Origin: Wenzhouxiangellaceae bacterium
Lineage (GTDB): Bacteria > Pseudomonadota > Gammaproteobacteria > Xanthomonadales > Wenzhouxiangellaceae
Length of the DNA: 64,000 bases
NCBI GenBank assembly: GCA_028289455.1
Contig: JANQPN010000025.1
Span: forward strand, 103,102 to 167,101
Direction of reading: 5' to 3'
Part shown: positions 56,300-64,000 of the stretch, piece by piece
How the letters are laid out: each line of letters begins with the position of its first letter
Position numbering within the stretch: position 1 is the first letter of the stretch
The notes under the pieces: model-generated
The model's input: the letters and a program-made list of their open reading frames with translations, nothing else
Databases searched by the model: none
Told to the model about the DNA's origin: nothing
Position numbers and translations under genes: made by a program

Positions 56300-58078
56300 C
56301 TAAAAGGATGCCGGTATATCCGGTTCAGTTGCAGCGCTTTTGATGGACTCAAAATACAGGTCCTTGCTGTAATGGTGGTCCATGATATTCGTCTGCCACC
56401 CCTGAACATCCGGGTTGACCAGACGCTTGGTGACATAGGTATATAACGGCAGTATCGGCTGGTCCGCCAGCAACATCCGTTCTGCCTCACGCATCAGCCT
56501 GGCACGTCGCGAGGGGATTCGTTCGCTTTGGATCTGTTCCAGCAACCGGTCATAGCTGGCATTGTTGTAGCCTGAGTCATTCTGCCCATGTTGGGACTGA
56601 TAGATTTCCAGAAAAGTGTAGGCGTCACTGTAGTCCCCTATCCAGCCGGCACGGAATATTTCAGTCACCCGCCGCTGCCGGCGGTTTTGCAGAAACACTT
56701 TCCATTCCTCATTGATCAGTGTGGTCTGCACACCCAATGACTGTTTCCACATGGCTGCTACCGCCAGAGCAATTTTCTTGTGGTTTTCATTGGTGTTGTA
56801 ACGTAATTCGACACGCAGCGGATTGTTTTCTGAATAACCTGCCCGGGCATACAGATCTCTGGCCATTTGCTGGCGCTCTTCCTGAGTCGCTTCCACATAA
56901 TCAAAAATAGCCGGCTGGTAATCCGGAATGCCCGGAGGAATCAGATTAAAGCTCGGCAGTTCACCAAATCGGGTGACTTTTCCCGTCAGCAGTTCACGGT
57001 CTATGGCCAGGCTTAAGGCCTGCCGCAGGGCAAGGTTATCCTCAAATGGGTCATTGGTGATGTTATAGCCCAGAAAATATGTGCCCAGCCATGGGCTGAT
57101 CATTAAGGCTTCTGACAAATTTTCCTGCAACCAGCTGAACTGGCTGTTGGGCACTTCAAAAGTCCAGTCCAGCTCACCTGCCCGAAAGCGGTTCAGTTCT
57201 GCGGTGCGATCAACAATGGGATAATAAAAAACCCGATCCAGCCATACCGAATCGTTGTCCCAGTAAAAGGGGTTGCGATCAATGGCTATATGCGAATGCA
57301 CAACCCATTCAGCCAGCTTGTAGGCACCATTGCTGACCAGTCTTCCTGGACGCACATGCTGACTGCCCCATTGTTCAATGCTGGCGCGGTGAACGGGAAA
57401 TGTCGAACTGTGGCTCAGTAATGCCAGAAAATAGGGCGTCGGATCATGCAATTGTATCTGCACGGTATGATCATTCAGCGCGCTGACGCCCAGCTGATCA
57501 ACCGACAGCTCACCAGCCAGTACCTGCTGCGCATTGAGAATGGGCTCCAGAATTCGGCCATATTTTGAACCTGTCTGCGGATCGGTACTGCGCTGGAAGC
57601 CATAAACAAAATCATGTGCGGTAACCATATCGCCATTTGACCAGCGGGCCTCCGGGCGCAGATAAAAAGTATAGGTCTTTCCGTCACGGCTGACATCCCA
57701 GCTGCTGGCTGCACCGGGAATAATTTCACCATCGATGGTTTCCGCTGTCAGCCCCTGAAACAAATCCCGGATGATATTACCTGCCGGTACGCCTTCGGAT
57801 AAATGAGGATCCAGCGTATCCGGCTCCTCTCCATTGCCGCGTCGCAGTACTCGCTCAGGATCAATCACCACGACAGCATCGGCCGGGGCTTCCTGCATTT
57901 GACCAGACAGGACACCCGCATCCTGCTCAACTGTCACTGCAAAAGACTGATCACCGGCCGATTCCGTTATTTCCGGCTGAGAATCACAACCGTACAGCAG
58001 CATCACAGCCGACAACAGTGCTGCCGGGCATATGATTGTCGTTATTCTCGGTCTGACCTGTTTCATTCTCTCAAGCAT
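56300..58078 (-). CDS. Peptide ABC transporter substrate-binding lipoprotein (OppA-like)
   Basis: 592 residues. Signal peptide with lipobox (LLSAVMLLYGCDSQ), then an SBP_bac_5 fold: RRGNGEEPDTLDPHLSEGVP, AARWSNG-type strand EARWSNGDMVTAHDFVYG, and late motifs SYDRLLEQIQSERIPSRRAR, RLMREAERMLLADQPILPL. Binds peptides in the periplasm. Unusual: no ABC permease or ATPase gene lies next to it, so it is an orphan that must use a remote transporter. M (58066) is an alternative start. A ~60-residue acidic/Ala-rich segment follows the lipobox before the folded domain. Confidence 0.9.
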   Translation of the reverse strand: MLERMKQVRPRITTIICPAALLSAVMLLYGCDSQPEITESAGDQSFAVTVEQDAGVLSGQMQEAPADAVVVIDPERVLRRGNGEEPDTLDPHLSEGVPAGNIIRDLFQGLTAETIDGEIIPGAASSWDVSRDGKTYTFYLRPEARWSNGDMVTAHDFVYGFQRSTDPQTGSKYGRILEPILNAQQVLAGELSVDQLGVSALNDHTVQIQLHDPTPYFLALLSHSSTFPVHRASIEQWGSQHVRPGRLVSNGAYKLAEWVVHSHIAIDRNPFYWDNDSVWLDRVFYYPIVDRTAELNRFRAGELDWTFEVPNSQFSWLQENLSEALMISPWLGTYFLGYNITNDPFEDNLALRQALSLAIDRELLTGKVTRFGELPSFNLIPPGIPDYQPAIFDYVEATQEERQQMARDLYARAGYSENNPLRVELRYNTNENHKKIALAVAAMWKQSLGVQTTLINEEWKVFLQNRRQRRVTEIFRAGWIGDYSDAYTFLEIYQSQHGQNDSGYNNASYDRLLEQIQSERIPSRRARLMREAERMLLADQPILPLYTYVTKRLVNPDVQGWQTNIMDHHYSKDLYFESIKSAATEPDIPASF

Positions 58079-58265
58079 ACAGCTGCTAGCCGGTATGAAT
58101 CCAATTATATTCGCTGACTGGCCATTACATTAGGCCGGTTCCAACTATGTATTGGATATGACCATACATTTATAAGGCAATTTCATATACATTTCGACGC
58201 ACAAATGCTGACAGATTCTACGAACTGCGTGATAATCAACTCAAAATCTGAATAACAATCGAAAT

Positions 58266-59639
58266 ATGTCCCAACGTCAAGACAACCCTGAGCAGGCAGC
58301 TGCCATTACGCATAAGCAGCAGCTGGTGGACTACCTCGCCAGCGGCTGCAAGCCGGAATCAGACTGGCGCATCGGTACCGAGCACGAAAAGTTCGGCTTT
58401 TGCTGGGAAACCCTGAAACCTTTGCCTTATGAAGGTGATCATGGAATTGCCGCAATTTTGACCGGGCTTCAAGAGACCTTCGGCTGGCAGCCGGTTCGTG
58501 AAAGCGGTCAGCTGATTGCTTTGCTTAAGGGTGGTTGTTCGGTGACTCTTGAACCCGGTGGGCAACTGGAGCTGTCCGGCAAGCCACTGGAAAACCTGCA
58601 TCAGACCTGTGATGAGGTTCATACCCATCTGCATGAAGTCAAAACCATTGCCGACCCTTTGAATGTCGGCTTTATCGGGCTGGGTTTTCAGCCCAAGTGG
58701 AAACGTGAAGACATGCACTGGATGCCGAAGCAGCGCTATAAGATCATGAGCGCACATATGCCCAAAGTCGGCTCGCTGGGGCTGGATATGATGACCCGGA
58801 CCTGCACTATTCAGGTGAATCTGGATTTTTCCAGCGAAGCTGATATGGTCAAGAAATTCCGCGTCGGCCTGGCGTTGCAGCCTCTGGCTACTGCGTTGTT
58901 TGCCAATTCTGCATTTGTTGACGGCAAACCATCCGGCTATGTGAGTTATCGGGCACATATCTGGACCGATACCGATTACCAGCGAACCGGTCAGCTGCCC
59001 TTTGTTTTTGAGACCGGCATGGGTTTTGAACGCTACGTCGATTATATGCTGGATGTGCCCATGTATTTTGTTTATCGCGATGGGCGTTACATTGATGCGG
59101 CCGGACAGTCTTTCCGGGATTTCATACAGGGCAAATTACCTGCTTTACCGGGTGAGTACCCATCTCTGCAGGACTGGGATGACCATCTGACAACTGCCTT
59201 TCCGGAAGTAAGGCTGAAACGGTTTCTGGAAATGCGCGGCGCTGATGGAGGTCCATGGCGGCGTATTTGCGCGTTACCGGCATTCTGGGTCGGACTGTTG
59301 TACCACCAGTCCAGCCTGGATGCTGCCTGGGAACTGGTCAAGGATTGGACCATTGAAGACAGAGCCAACTTGATGGAAACGGTCACGCGCGAAGGGCTGC
59401 GCGCTTCTGTTAAAGGGCAGCCTTTGCTGGGGCTCGCGAAAACGGTTCTGGCTTTGTCTAAAGACGGTCTGGCTGCACGTCAGAGATTTAGTGCCTCAGG
59501 TCAGGATGAAACCTGCTTTCTGGCCGCTCTGGAAGATATCGTTGCCTGTGGCGTCAGCCCGGCAGAGAAGAAGCTGCGTCTTTATCATGAGCAGTGGCAT
59601 GAGAATATCGACCCTATCTTTAAGCAGTTTGCTTATTGA
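58266..59639 (+). CDS. gshA: Glutamate-cysteine ligase (GCS2 / plant-type)
   Basis: 457 residues. It makes gamma-glutamylcysteine, the first step of glutathione synthesis. IGTEHEKFGF near residue 36, LEPGGQLELSG (substrate loop), MTRTCTIQVNLDFSSEADMV and FLEMRGADGGPWRR identify the GCS2 type found in plants and alphaproteobacteria, different from E. coli GshA. No gshB is in the window. A ggt gene for glutathione breakdown is at 18 kb. Confidence 0.95.
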   Translation: MSQRQDNPEQAAAITHKQQLVDYLASGCKPESDWRIGTEHEKFGFCWETLKPLPYEGDHGIAAILTGLQETFGWQPVRESGQLIALLKGGCSVTLEPGGQLELSGKPLENLHQTCDEVHTHLHEVKTIADPLNVGFIGLGFQPKWKREDMHWMPKQRYKIMSAHMPKVGSLGLDMMTRTCTIQVNLDFSSEADMVKKFRVGLALQPLATALFANSAFVDGKPSGYVSYRAHIWTDTDYQRTGQLPFVFETGMGFERYVDYMLDVPMYFVYRDGRYIDAAGQSFRDFIQGKLPALPGEYPSLQDWDDHLTTAFPEVRLKRFLEMRGADGGPWRRICALPAFWVGLLYHQSSLDAAWELVKDWTIEDRANLMETVTREGLRASVKGQPLLGLAKTVLALSKDGLAARQRFSASGQDETCFLAALEDIVACGVSPAEKKLRLYHEQWHENIDPIFKQFAY

Positions 59640-59685
59640 GCGCCAGGCGACTACCAGCAAGGCTGGTTGCCGCTGAGTTTTCCGG

Positions 59686-60360
59686 TTATCTGTCAGGTTT
59701 TAATTCAGCTATTAACTGGTCCAGCGCTTTCTCAACTTTTCGGATATCCTGCAGCTGCTGCCCCACCACGCTTTCCAGGCCTACAGAGCCGAGAATTATG
59801 CATACCTTGCTGGGAACCCGGCTGCCGGAAGCCTGGCAGCTTAACGAGCTGGCCTGAACCCGGTCACAGGTATTACCGGTAAGCGAGCCGGTGCAACGCC
59901 TGCGTTGTTTGGCAACTTCGCGACGCGCTTTTACAGCCGTTCTATAAGCACCGTACTTATCTACTTTTTCAGCAGCGGTCTTTTCTGCCTGCTTAAGCTG
60001 CTGTGTATCCAGCTGTTCACTGAGTTCTCTATGGGTTTTACGGTAATACTGATTGTCTGATTCAATTGCCACAGACGACCAGGCATATGCCTCAACGATA
60101 TCACGCTCTACTCCTCTTCCCTGGGCATACATTTCAGCCAGCTTGAACTGGGCATGTTTATCTCCATTTTCTGCAAGCCGCAGGTAATGCCGGTGCGCCT
60201 GCTGATAGTCTTCCTGCCGGTACAGATAGTTGGCCCAGCGCTGATATTGCTGGAATGCCTGGACAGCATTGACATTACTTACTGCCCCGCTGGAAACCTG
60301 TGCACCCGTACCTGCTGCAAAGCAAAGCATCAGGCATACCAATACTGTCTGCTTAATCAT
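59686..60360 (-). CDS. Secreted Sel1-repeat protein
   Basis: 224 residues from MIKQTVLVCLMLCFAAGTGA (signal peptide). One clear Sel1-like repeat (AQFKLAEMYAQGRGVERD with the following AYAWSSVAIES), preceded by TPR-like helices, then a charged helical region (EQLDTQQLKQAEKTAAEKVD) and a Cys-rich tail (GNTCDRV, LSCQASG, KVCIIL). Extracytoplasmic scaffold or binding protein. A longer frame to 60486 has no signal peptide. It ends 46 bases from the gshA stop on the other strand. Confidence 0.75.
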   Translation of the reverse strand: MIKQTVLVCLMLCFAAGTGAQVSSGAVSNVNAVQAFQQYQRWANYLYRQEDYQQAHRHYLRLAENGDKHAQFKLAEMYAQGRGVERDIVEAYAWSSVAIESDNQYYRKTHRELSEQLDTQQLKQAEKTAAEKVDKYGAYRTAVKARREVAKQRRRCTGSLTGNTCDRVQASSLSCQASGSRVPSKVCIILGSVGLESVVGQQLQDIRKVEKALDQLIAELKPDR

Positions 60361-60450
60361 TCTTGCTTGAAATAACAATGACCGGTGGTTACCCGGTTTG
60401 GTTTTTATGGATTTGTGAGCTTGATATTGTAGAGTGTTTTGAACAATACG

Positions 60451-60480
60451 ACGACGGCAGCCAACAGGCTGCCGTCGTTT
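60451..60480. terminator. 12-bp perfect hairpin downstream of the lipoprotein gene
   Basis: ACGACGGCAGCC-AACA-GGCTGCCGTCGT, followed on the plus strand by TTATT. In the direction of the minus-strand lipoprotein gene the flank is CGTATTG, so a T-run is missing; it may still define the 3' end. Confidence 0.55.
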
Positions 60481-60528
60481 ATTCAACTGATGTTGATATC
60501 AGTTCTGGTTCAATGAATAATCAGAAGA

Positions 60529-60966
60529 TCAACTTTGATCTTCAGTTTTCCAAACCACCAGTTCCCAGTTCTCACGGCGGCCGCTATCGGCTTTCAGGCC
60601 TACGTAGTAAATCTTGCCGGCTTCTACATCCAGCACCAGTGAATCCTTGGGTGGGAAGCTGCGATCACCGGCCAGACCGGGTACAAAACTGCGATTAACT
60701 GAACTGTCATCAACCGCACTGATTTCATGACGCCCTGGTTTTAACCATACAGCGCCACGGCGGGCAGGAATTTCCTGACCATCAACTTTGTTGATTCTTA
60801 CTGCGTATAGATATTGGCCCGGCAAATCCACACTGGTGATAACCTGTCCATGCGGTTCATGAGGCTTCGCAATAAACCGGGTTACATCTGTACCACCACA
60901 TGCAGCCAGAACAATAGTGCTCAGCGCAATCAGAATCAGGTTCAATTTTTTCAATGAGCGTAACAT
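60529..60966 (-). CDS. Small lipoprotein, unknown
   Basis: 145 residues. Lipobox TIVLAACGGTD marks a lipoprotein. The mature part is a beta-rich domain with ARRGAVWLKPGRHEISAVDD and KIYYVGLKADSGRRENWELV, reminiscent of small PEGA-like or DUF-type extracytoplasmic domains but not assigned. ATG 60966 is preferred: GGAGAG lies eight bases before it; the ATG at 60972 is too close to that site. Confidence 0.65.
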   Translation of the reverse strand: MLRSLKKLNLILIALSTIVLAACGGTDVTRFIAKPHEPHGQVITSVDLPGQYLYAVRINKVDGQEIPARRGAVWLKPGRHEISAVDDSSVNRSFVPGLAGDRSFPPKDSLVLDVEAGKIYYVGLKADSGRRENWELVVWKTEDQS

Positions 60967-61120
60967 TAGCATCTCTCCATAAAATCAAAAGGCAGCCAAC
61001 CTACGAAAGCATTCTTATGACAATTACTTTAGTACTTCAACAACCTGTTTGCAAATAACAAGCATTCATATGACCGCAAAAAATACGAAAGTATCACAAC
61101 TTTAGCGAAATAAGCAGTAT

Positions 61121-61678
61121 TCAGCTAGTGAAACTACCCGGCAAAGCACGTTGCTTCCACACTCCAGGGGCCAGGTCTTCAACGCTGAACTCACCGATTG
61201 ATTCGCGCACCAGCCGCAAAGTCGGCAGACCCACTGCAGCTGTCATTCGCCGCACCTGACGATTGCGACCTTCGGTTATCGACAACCTCAGCCAGCTGAC
61301 AGCTTTACCTTTGCGCGGAGCTATAGGCACTGCTCGAGACCATAACCATCCGGGTTTTCGTGGAACGACATCAACAATGGCAGGGCGTGTGCCGCCATCA
61401 TTCAGGGATATCCCACCTGCCAGTTTTTGCATGGCAGCTGCTGTTGGAATGCCTTCCACCTGAACCAGGTATGTTTTTGGCCAGTTTTTACCAGGCGAAC
61501 TGATTTTGGACTGTAGCTTGCCATCATCAGTCAATAACATCAGCCCTTCACTGTCACGGTCCAACCGCCCTACGGGGTATACCCCGGGCAGGTCGATGTA
61601 ATCCGCCAAAGTTGCGCGCCCCTGTTTATCGGTAAACTGTGATAACACACCATACGGCTTGTTAAATACGATCAACAC
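61121..61678 (-). CDS. rluE: 23S rRNA pseudouridine(2457) synthase, RluE-like
   Basis: 185 residues. VFNKPYGVLSQFTDKQGR, the catalytic loop VYPVGRLDRDSEGLMLLTDDG (Asp in RLDRD) and EGRNRQVRRMTAAVGLPTLR are RluE/RsuA-family motifs; no S4 domain precedes them, as is usual in RluE. Modifies helix 89 of 23S rRNA. It starts three bases from the end of the phosphomannomutase gene, and stands where argB follows algC in Pseudomonas. Confidence 0.9.
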   Translation of the reverse strand: MLIVFNKPYGVLSQFTDKQGRATLADYIDLPGVYPVGRLDRDSEGLMLLTDDGKLQSKISSPGKNWPKTYLVQVEGIPTAAAMQKLAGGISLNDGGTRPAIVDVVPRKPGWLWSRAVPIAPRKGKAVSWLRLSITEGRNRQVRRMTAAVGLPTLRLVRESIGEFSVEDLAPGVWKQRALPGSFTS

Positions 61679-61681
61679 CAG

Positions 61682-63082
61682 CTAAAAAGGCAGTCTGAAA
61701 TGCGGCGACAACGCCTGGATTTGCCGACCGAAGTCATTCTGTATACGTGTCAGCGCCTGCTGGTTATCCGCCTCAAAACGCAGAACCAGCACAGGCGTTG
61801 TATTGGAAGCTCTGATCAGGCCCCAACCATCATCAAAATCTGCACGCACACCATCAATGGTGTTTATTTCTGCCGCACCAAAATCAGCCTGCTGCTTAAA
61901 CTGCTGAATAAAAGAATGATTTTCTCCTTCTTCGGTATTGATATGCAGCTCGGGGGTACTGATGCCGGTGGGCAACGACTGCAACAGCTGCGTGGTATTT
62001 TGCTGTCGGGAAATAATGGTCAGCAGCCTGGCGGCCGCATACAAAGCATCATCAAACCCATACCACGGTTTACCGAAAAAGAAATGCCCGCTCATCTCAC
62101 CGGCAAGTGGAGCATCCAGCTCACGCATCTTCCGTTTTACCAGAGAATGTCCGGTTCGCCACATCACTGGTGTACCGCCATGCTGCCGAATGCGATGTGC
62201 CAGCCGTCCGCTGCATTTAACATCGAATATGATTGTTTCGCCCGGCTGACTGGCCAGAACATCTTCAGCAAATAGCATCATTAAACGGTCGGCCCAGATA
62301 ATTTCGCAATCTGCGGCTGATTCACCCGGGACGACTACGCCAAGGCGATCACCATCACCGTCAAAAGCCAGACCGAGCTCAGCCTGATGTTCAATCAATG
62401 CCGTTTTTAATGCTTCAAGATTAGCGGGATTACTAGGATCCGGATGATGATTCGGGAAATGCCCGTCAACCTCAGCGTACAGGTTAACCGCATCCACGCC
62501 TAATGCTTCAAAAATCTGTGGTCCTATACAACCGGCGATACCATTGCCGTAATCAGCCACAATTTTAATCGGGCGTTCCAGCCTGTTCTGGGCGGTCAGC
62601 GCATGCAGATAATCGGTCAGCACCTGGGTTGATGAATGCTTGGCCTGATGTTCTGCATTGAGTAATTCGCCGGCATGGATGCGCTTATGCAGAGCCATAA
62701 TTTCCTCACCGGCCAGGGTGACACCCGCCACCATAATTTTAAGGCCGTTGTAATCCGGTGGGTTATGGCTACCGGTCAACATTACCCCGCTGCCGTTGCC
62801 CAGCACATGCGCAGCATAGTACAAGACCGGTGTCGGAACTGCCCCCAGATCAATCACCTCTGCCCCCGCTGCACGGATTCCGGCAGCCAGAGCCATACTC
62901 AACCGTGGTCCGGATAATCGTCCATCCCGCCCTATTACAACCTGATCAACACCAGCTTCCAATGATTGGCTTGCAACCGCCTGGCCGATCAGTTGAACTC
63001 CGTCTTCGGTCAGGGTTTTATCGACTATTCCGCGTATATCATAGGCGCGGAAAATACTGCTCTCTGGCAATTTCAACGACAT
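61682..63082 (-). CDS. algC: Phosphomannomutase/phosphoglucomutase AlgC-like
   Basis: 466 residues from MSLKLPESSIFRAYDIRG with AGGACA before the ATG; a longer frame to 63175 is not in the family pattern. Phosphoserine loop VMLTGSHNPPDYNGLK, metal loop AFDGDGDRLGVV, sugar loop GEMSGHFFFGKPWYGFDDA and the C-terminal phosphate-binding RASNTTPVLVLRFEA are all present. Supplies mannose-1-P/glucose-1-P for surface polysaccharides. Order coaBC-dut-algC matches Pseudomonas. Confidence 0.95.
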   Translation of the reverse strand: MSLKLPESSIFRAYDIRGIVDKTLTEDGVQLIGQAVASQSLEAGVDQVVIGRDGRLSGPRLSMALAAGIRAAGAEVIDLGAVPTPVLYYAAHVLGNGSGVMLTGSHNPPDYNGLKIMVAGVTLAGEEIMALHKRIHAGELLNAEHQAKHSSTQVLTDYLHALTAQNRLERPIKIVADYGNGIAGCIGPQIFEALGVDAVNLYAEVDGHFPNHHPDPSNPANLEALKTALIEHQAELGLAFDGDGDRLGVVVPGESAADCEIIWADRLMMLFAEDVLASQPGETIIFDVKCSGRLAHRIRQHGGTPVMWRTGHSLVKRKMRELDAPLAGEMSGHFFFGKPWYGFDDALYAAARLLTIISRQQNTTQLLQSLPTGISTPELHINTEEGENHSFIQQFKQQADFGAAEINTIDGVRADFDDGWGLIRASNTTPVLVLRFEADNQQALTRIQNDFGRQIQALSPHFRLPF

Positions 63083-63110
63083 GGACTGTCCTGTTTTAGT
63101 GTTGTGAAAT

Positions 63111-63566
63111 TTATTGCCGGCCGCTGGATCCAAAACCACCGCTGCCCCGCTGGGTTTCAGTAAAATCCTCAACAATATTAAATTGAGCCTGGACTACCGG
63201 CACAATCACCAGTTGCGCCAGTCTTTCTCCAACCTGCATGACAAACGGCCGATCACCCCGGTTCCAGCATGGCACCATCAGCGGCCCCTGATAATCACTG
63301 TCTATCAGGCCCACCAGATTACCCAATACAATGCCGTGCTTATGCCCCAGGCCGGAGCGGGGTAATACCATCCCTGCCAGACCCGGGTCGGCTATATGCA
63401 TTGCCATTCCCGTGGAAATTAATTGCGTATCGCCCGGATTCAGGGTAATCGGCTGCTCCAACATGGCGCGCAAATCCAATCCGGCAGAGCCTTGAGTGGC
63501 ATATTCAGGCAATGGAAACTGCTTACCCAGCCGGTCATCCAGGATGCGTAAATCTATGGTTTGCAT
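63111..63566 (-). CDS. dut: dUTP diphosphatase
   Basis: 151 residues. Five dUTPase motifs in order: [43 protein letters not shown] and the C-terminal [10 protein letters not shown]. Trimeric enzyme that removes dUTP. Nine bases after the coaBC stop, so co-transcribed. Confidence 0.97.
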   Translation of the reverse strand: MQTIDLRILDDRLGKQFPLPEYATQGSAGLDLRAMLEQPITLNPGDTQLISTGMAMHIADPGLAGMVLPRSGLGHKHGIVLGNLVGLIDSDYQGPLMVPCWNRGDRPFVMQVGERLAQLVIVPVVQAQFNIVEDFTETQRGSGGFGSSGRQ

Positions 63567-63575
63567 GGTTTTTTA

Positions 63576-64000
63576 CTACGTCAGTTGTTGTAATCGCGTA
63601 TATTCAGCGGCAATTTCATCAACCAGCCGGCAGGCAAGCGAGCATTTGGCCTGACTGGGTAACGGGTGTTGCCGCCCGTCAGGGTACAACAACAGCAAGG
63701 CATTATCACTACAGTCAAAGCCGCGTCCTTCCCCTACATGGTTGGCAGCAATCATATGCAGATTTTTTTTGCGCAGCTTGCGCTGGGCATGTTTAACAAT
63801 GTCATTGGTTTCCGCTGCAAATCCAACGGTAAAGGGTCTGTCCGGCAAAGCCGCTACTTCAGCCAGGATATCCGGGTTCTGGACAAGCCGCAGTGTTAAA
63901 TCACCACCGTCTTTTTTGATTTTTTTATCGCTGATCTCAGCCGGGCGGTAGTCGGCCACTGCGGCGCATCCAATAAAGATGTCACAACCCTCTATATGCT
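63576..64000 (-). CDS. coaBC: Phosphopantothenoylcysteine decarboxylase / phosphopantothenate-cysteine ligase, C-terminal part
   Basis: Only the last ~140 codons are visible; the gene runs off the right edge of the window. The sequence shows the ligase (CoaB) half: IFIGCAAVADYRP, KIKKDGGDLTLRLVQNPDIL, TVGFAAETNDIV and LHMIAANHVGEGRGFDCSDN. CoaBC makes 4'-phosphopantetheine; coaD, which acts next, lies at 17.6 kb. Heads the coaBC-dut-algC-rluE group. Confidence 0.94.
   Translation of the reverse strand, partial: HIEGCDIFIGCAAVADYRPAEISDKKIKKDGGDLTLRLVQNPDILAEVAALPDRPFTVGFAAETNDIVKHAQRKLRKKNLHMIAANHVGEGRGFDCSDNALLLLYPDGRQHPLPSQAKCSLACRLVDEIAAEYTRLQQLT

Overview
The window looks like chromosomal DNA of a free-living, probably aquatic gammaproteobacterium. 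The housekeeping genes support this: ftsY-mutY-yggX, rsmD, coaD-yfhL, glnB next to ubiK, comM, and coaBC-dut-algC, an order also known from Pseudomonas. The secreted-protein repertoire (IPTL-CTERM sorting signal, BACON and Calx-beta modules, a TIGR02999-type sigma factor with a Ser/Thr kinase, BPSS1780-family and DUF885 proteins) fits the Xanthomonadales/Marinicella/Woeseia neighbourhood; this placement is inference and no genus is claimed.

Bases 1 to about 11,880 are an accessory block on the 3' side of an intact tRNA-Phe gene (11880-11955, minus). Two further copies of the tRNA 3' end lie in the same orientation at 8815-8860 (46 bp) and 2333-2356 (24 bp), as expected from successive integrations at the tRNA 3' end. 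They divide the block into modules. One 3.0-kb module holds a single gene for a two-partner-secretion-type adhesin with an IPTL-CTERM tail. A 6.5-kb module carries a secreted alpha/beta hydrolase, a phosphate-selective porin behind two perfect Pho boxes, an M19 dipeptidase lipoprotein, a DUF6702 protein and a HupE/UreJ-like membrane protein. To the left lies the end of a BACON/Calx-beta protein. Inside the 6.5-kb module a 208-bp direct repeat, which includes the hydrolase 3' end, brackets the porin. No integrase is visible.

From 12 to 32 kb the DNA is mostly core genome and visibly more GC-rich: sdpR-sdpI, DUF1761 and AraC genes, yggX/mutY/ftsY with overlapping ends, rsmD, coaD-yfhL-ggt, a lemA/M48 membrane-protease group, a YyaL-type thioredoxin-domain protein, an OPT transporter with a small partner, a TlpA-like lipoprotein, glnB/ubiK, a beta-propeller protein and two tandem paralogous membrane proteins.

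From 33 to 44 kb there is a Tat-exported tyrosinase followed by a lipoprotein, two paralogous secreted repeat proteins, and a tightly packed operon (membrane protein, Ser/Thr kinase with C-terminal helical repeats, ECF-like sigma factor) ending inside a REPIN-like inverted pair. A TetR regulator and a cupin protein follow.

From 44 to 64 kb are comM, a candidate C-rich-loop small RNA, a LOG/HELLH-membrane/BPSS1780 operon, rhomboid, MAPEG, dodecin and LoiP-like genes, an ECF sigma factor with a probable cognate membrane protein, a LysM/BON protein, DUF885 and DUF4442 proteins, an orphan peptide-binding lipoprotein, gshA, a Sel1 protein, and the rluE-algC-dut-coaBC cluster, whose last gene runs off the right end. 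The most unusual items are the modular tRNA-Phe island, the nested repeats around the Pho-controlled porin, and the three-hairpin C-rich RNA after comM.
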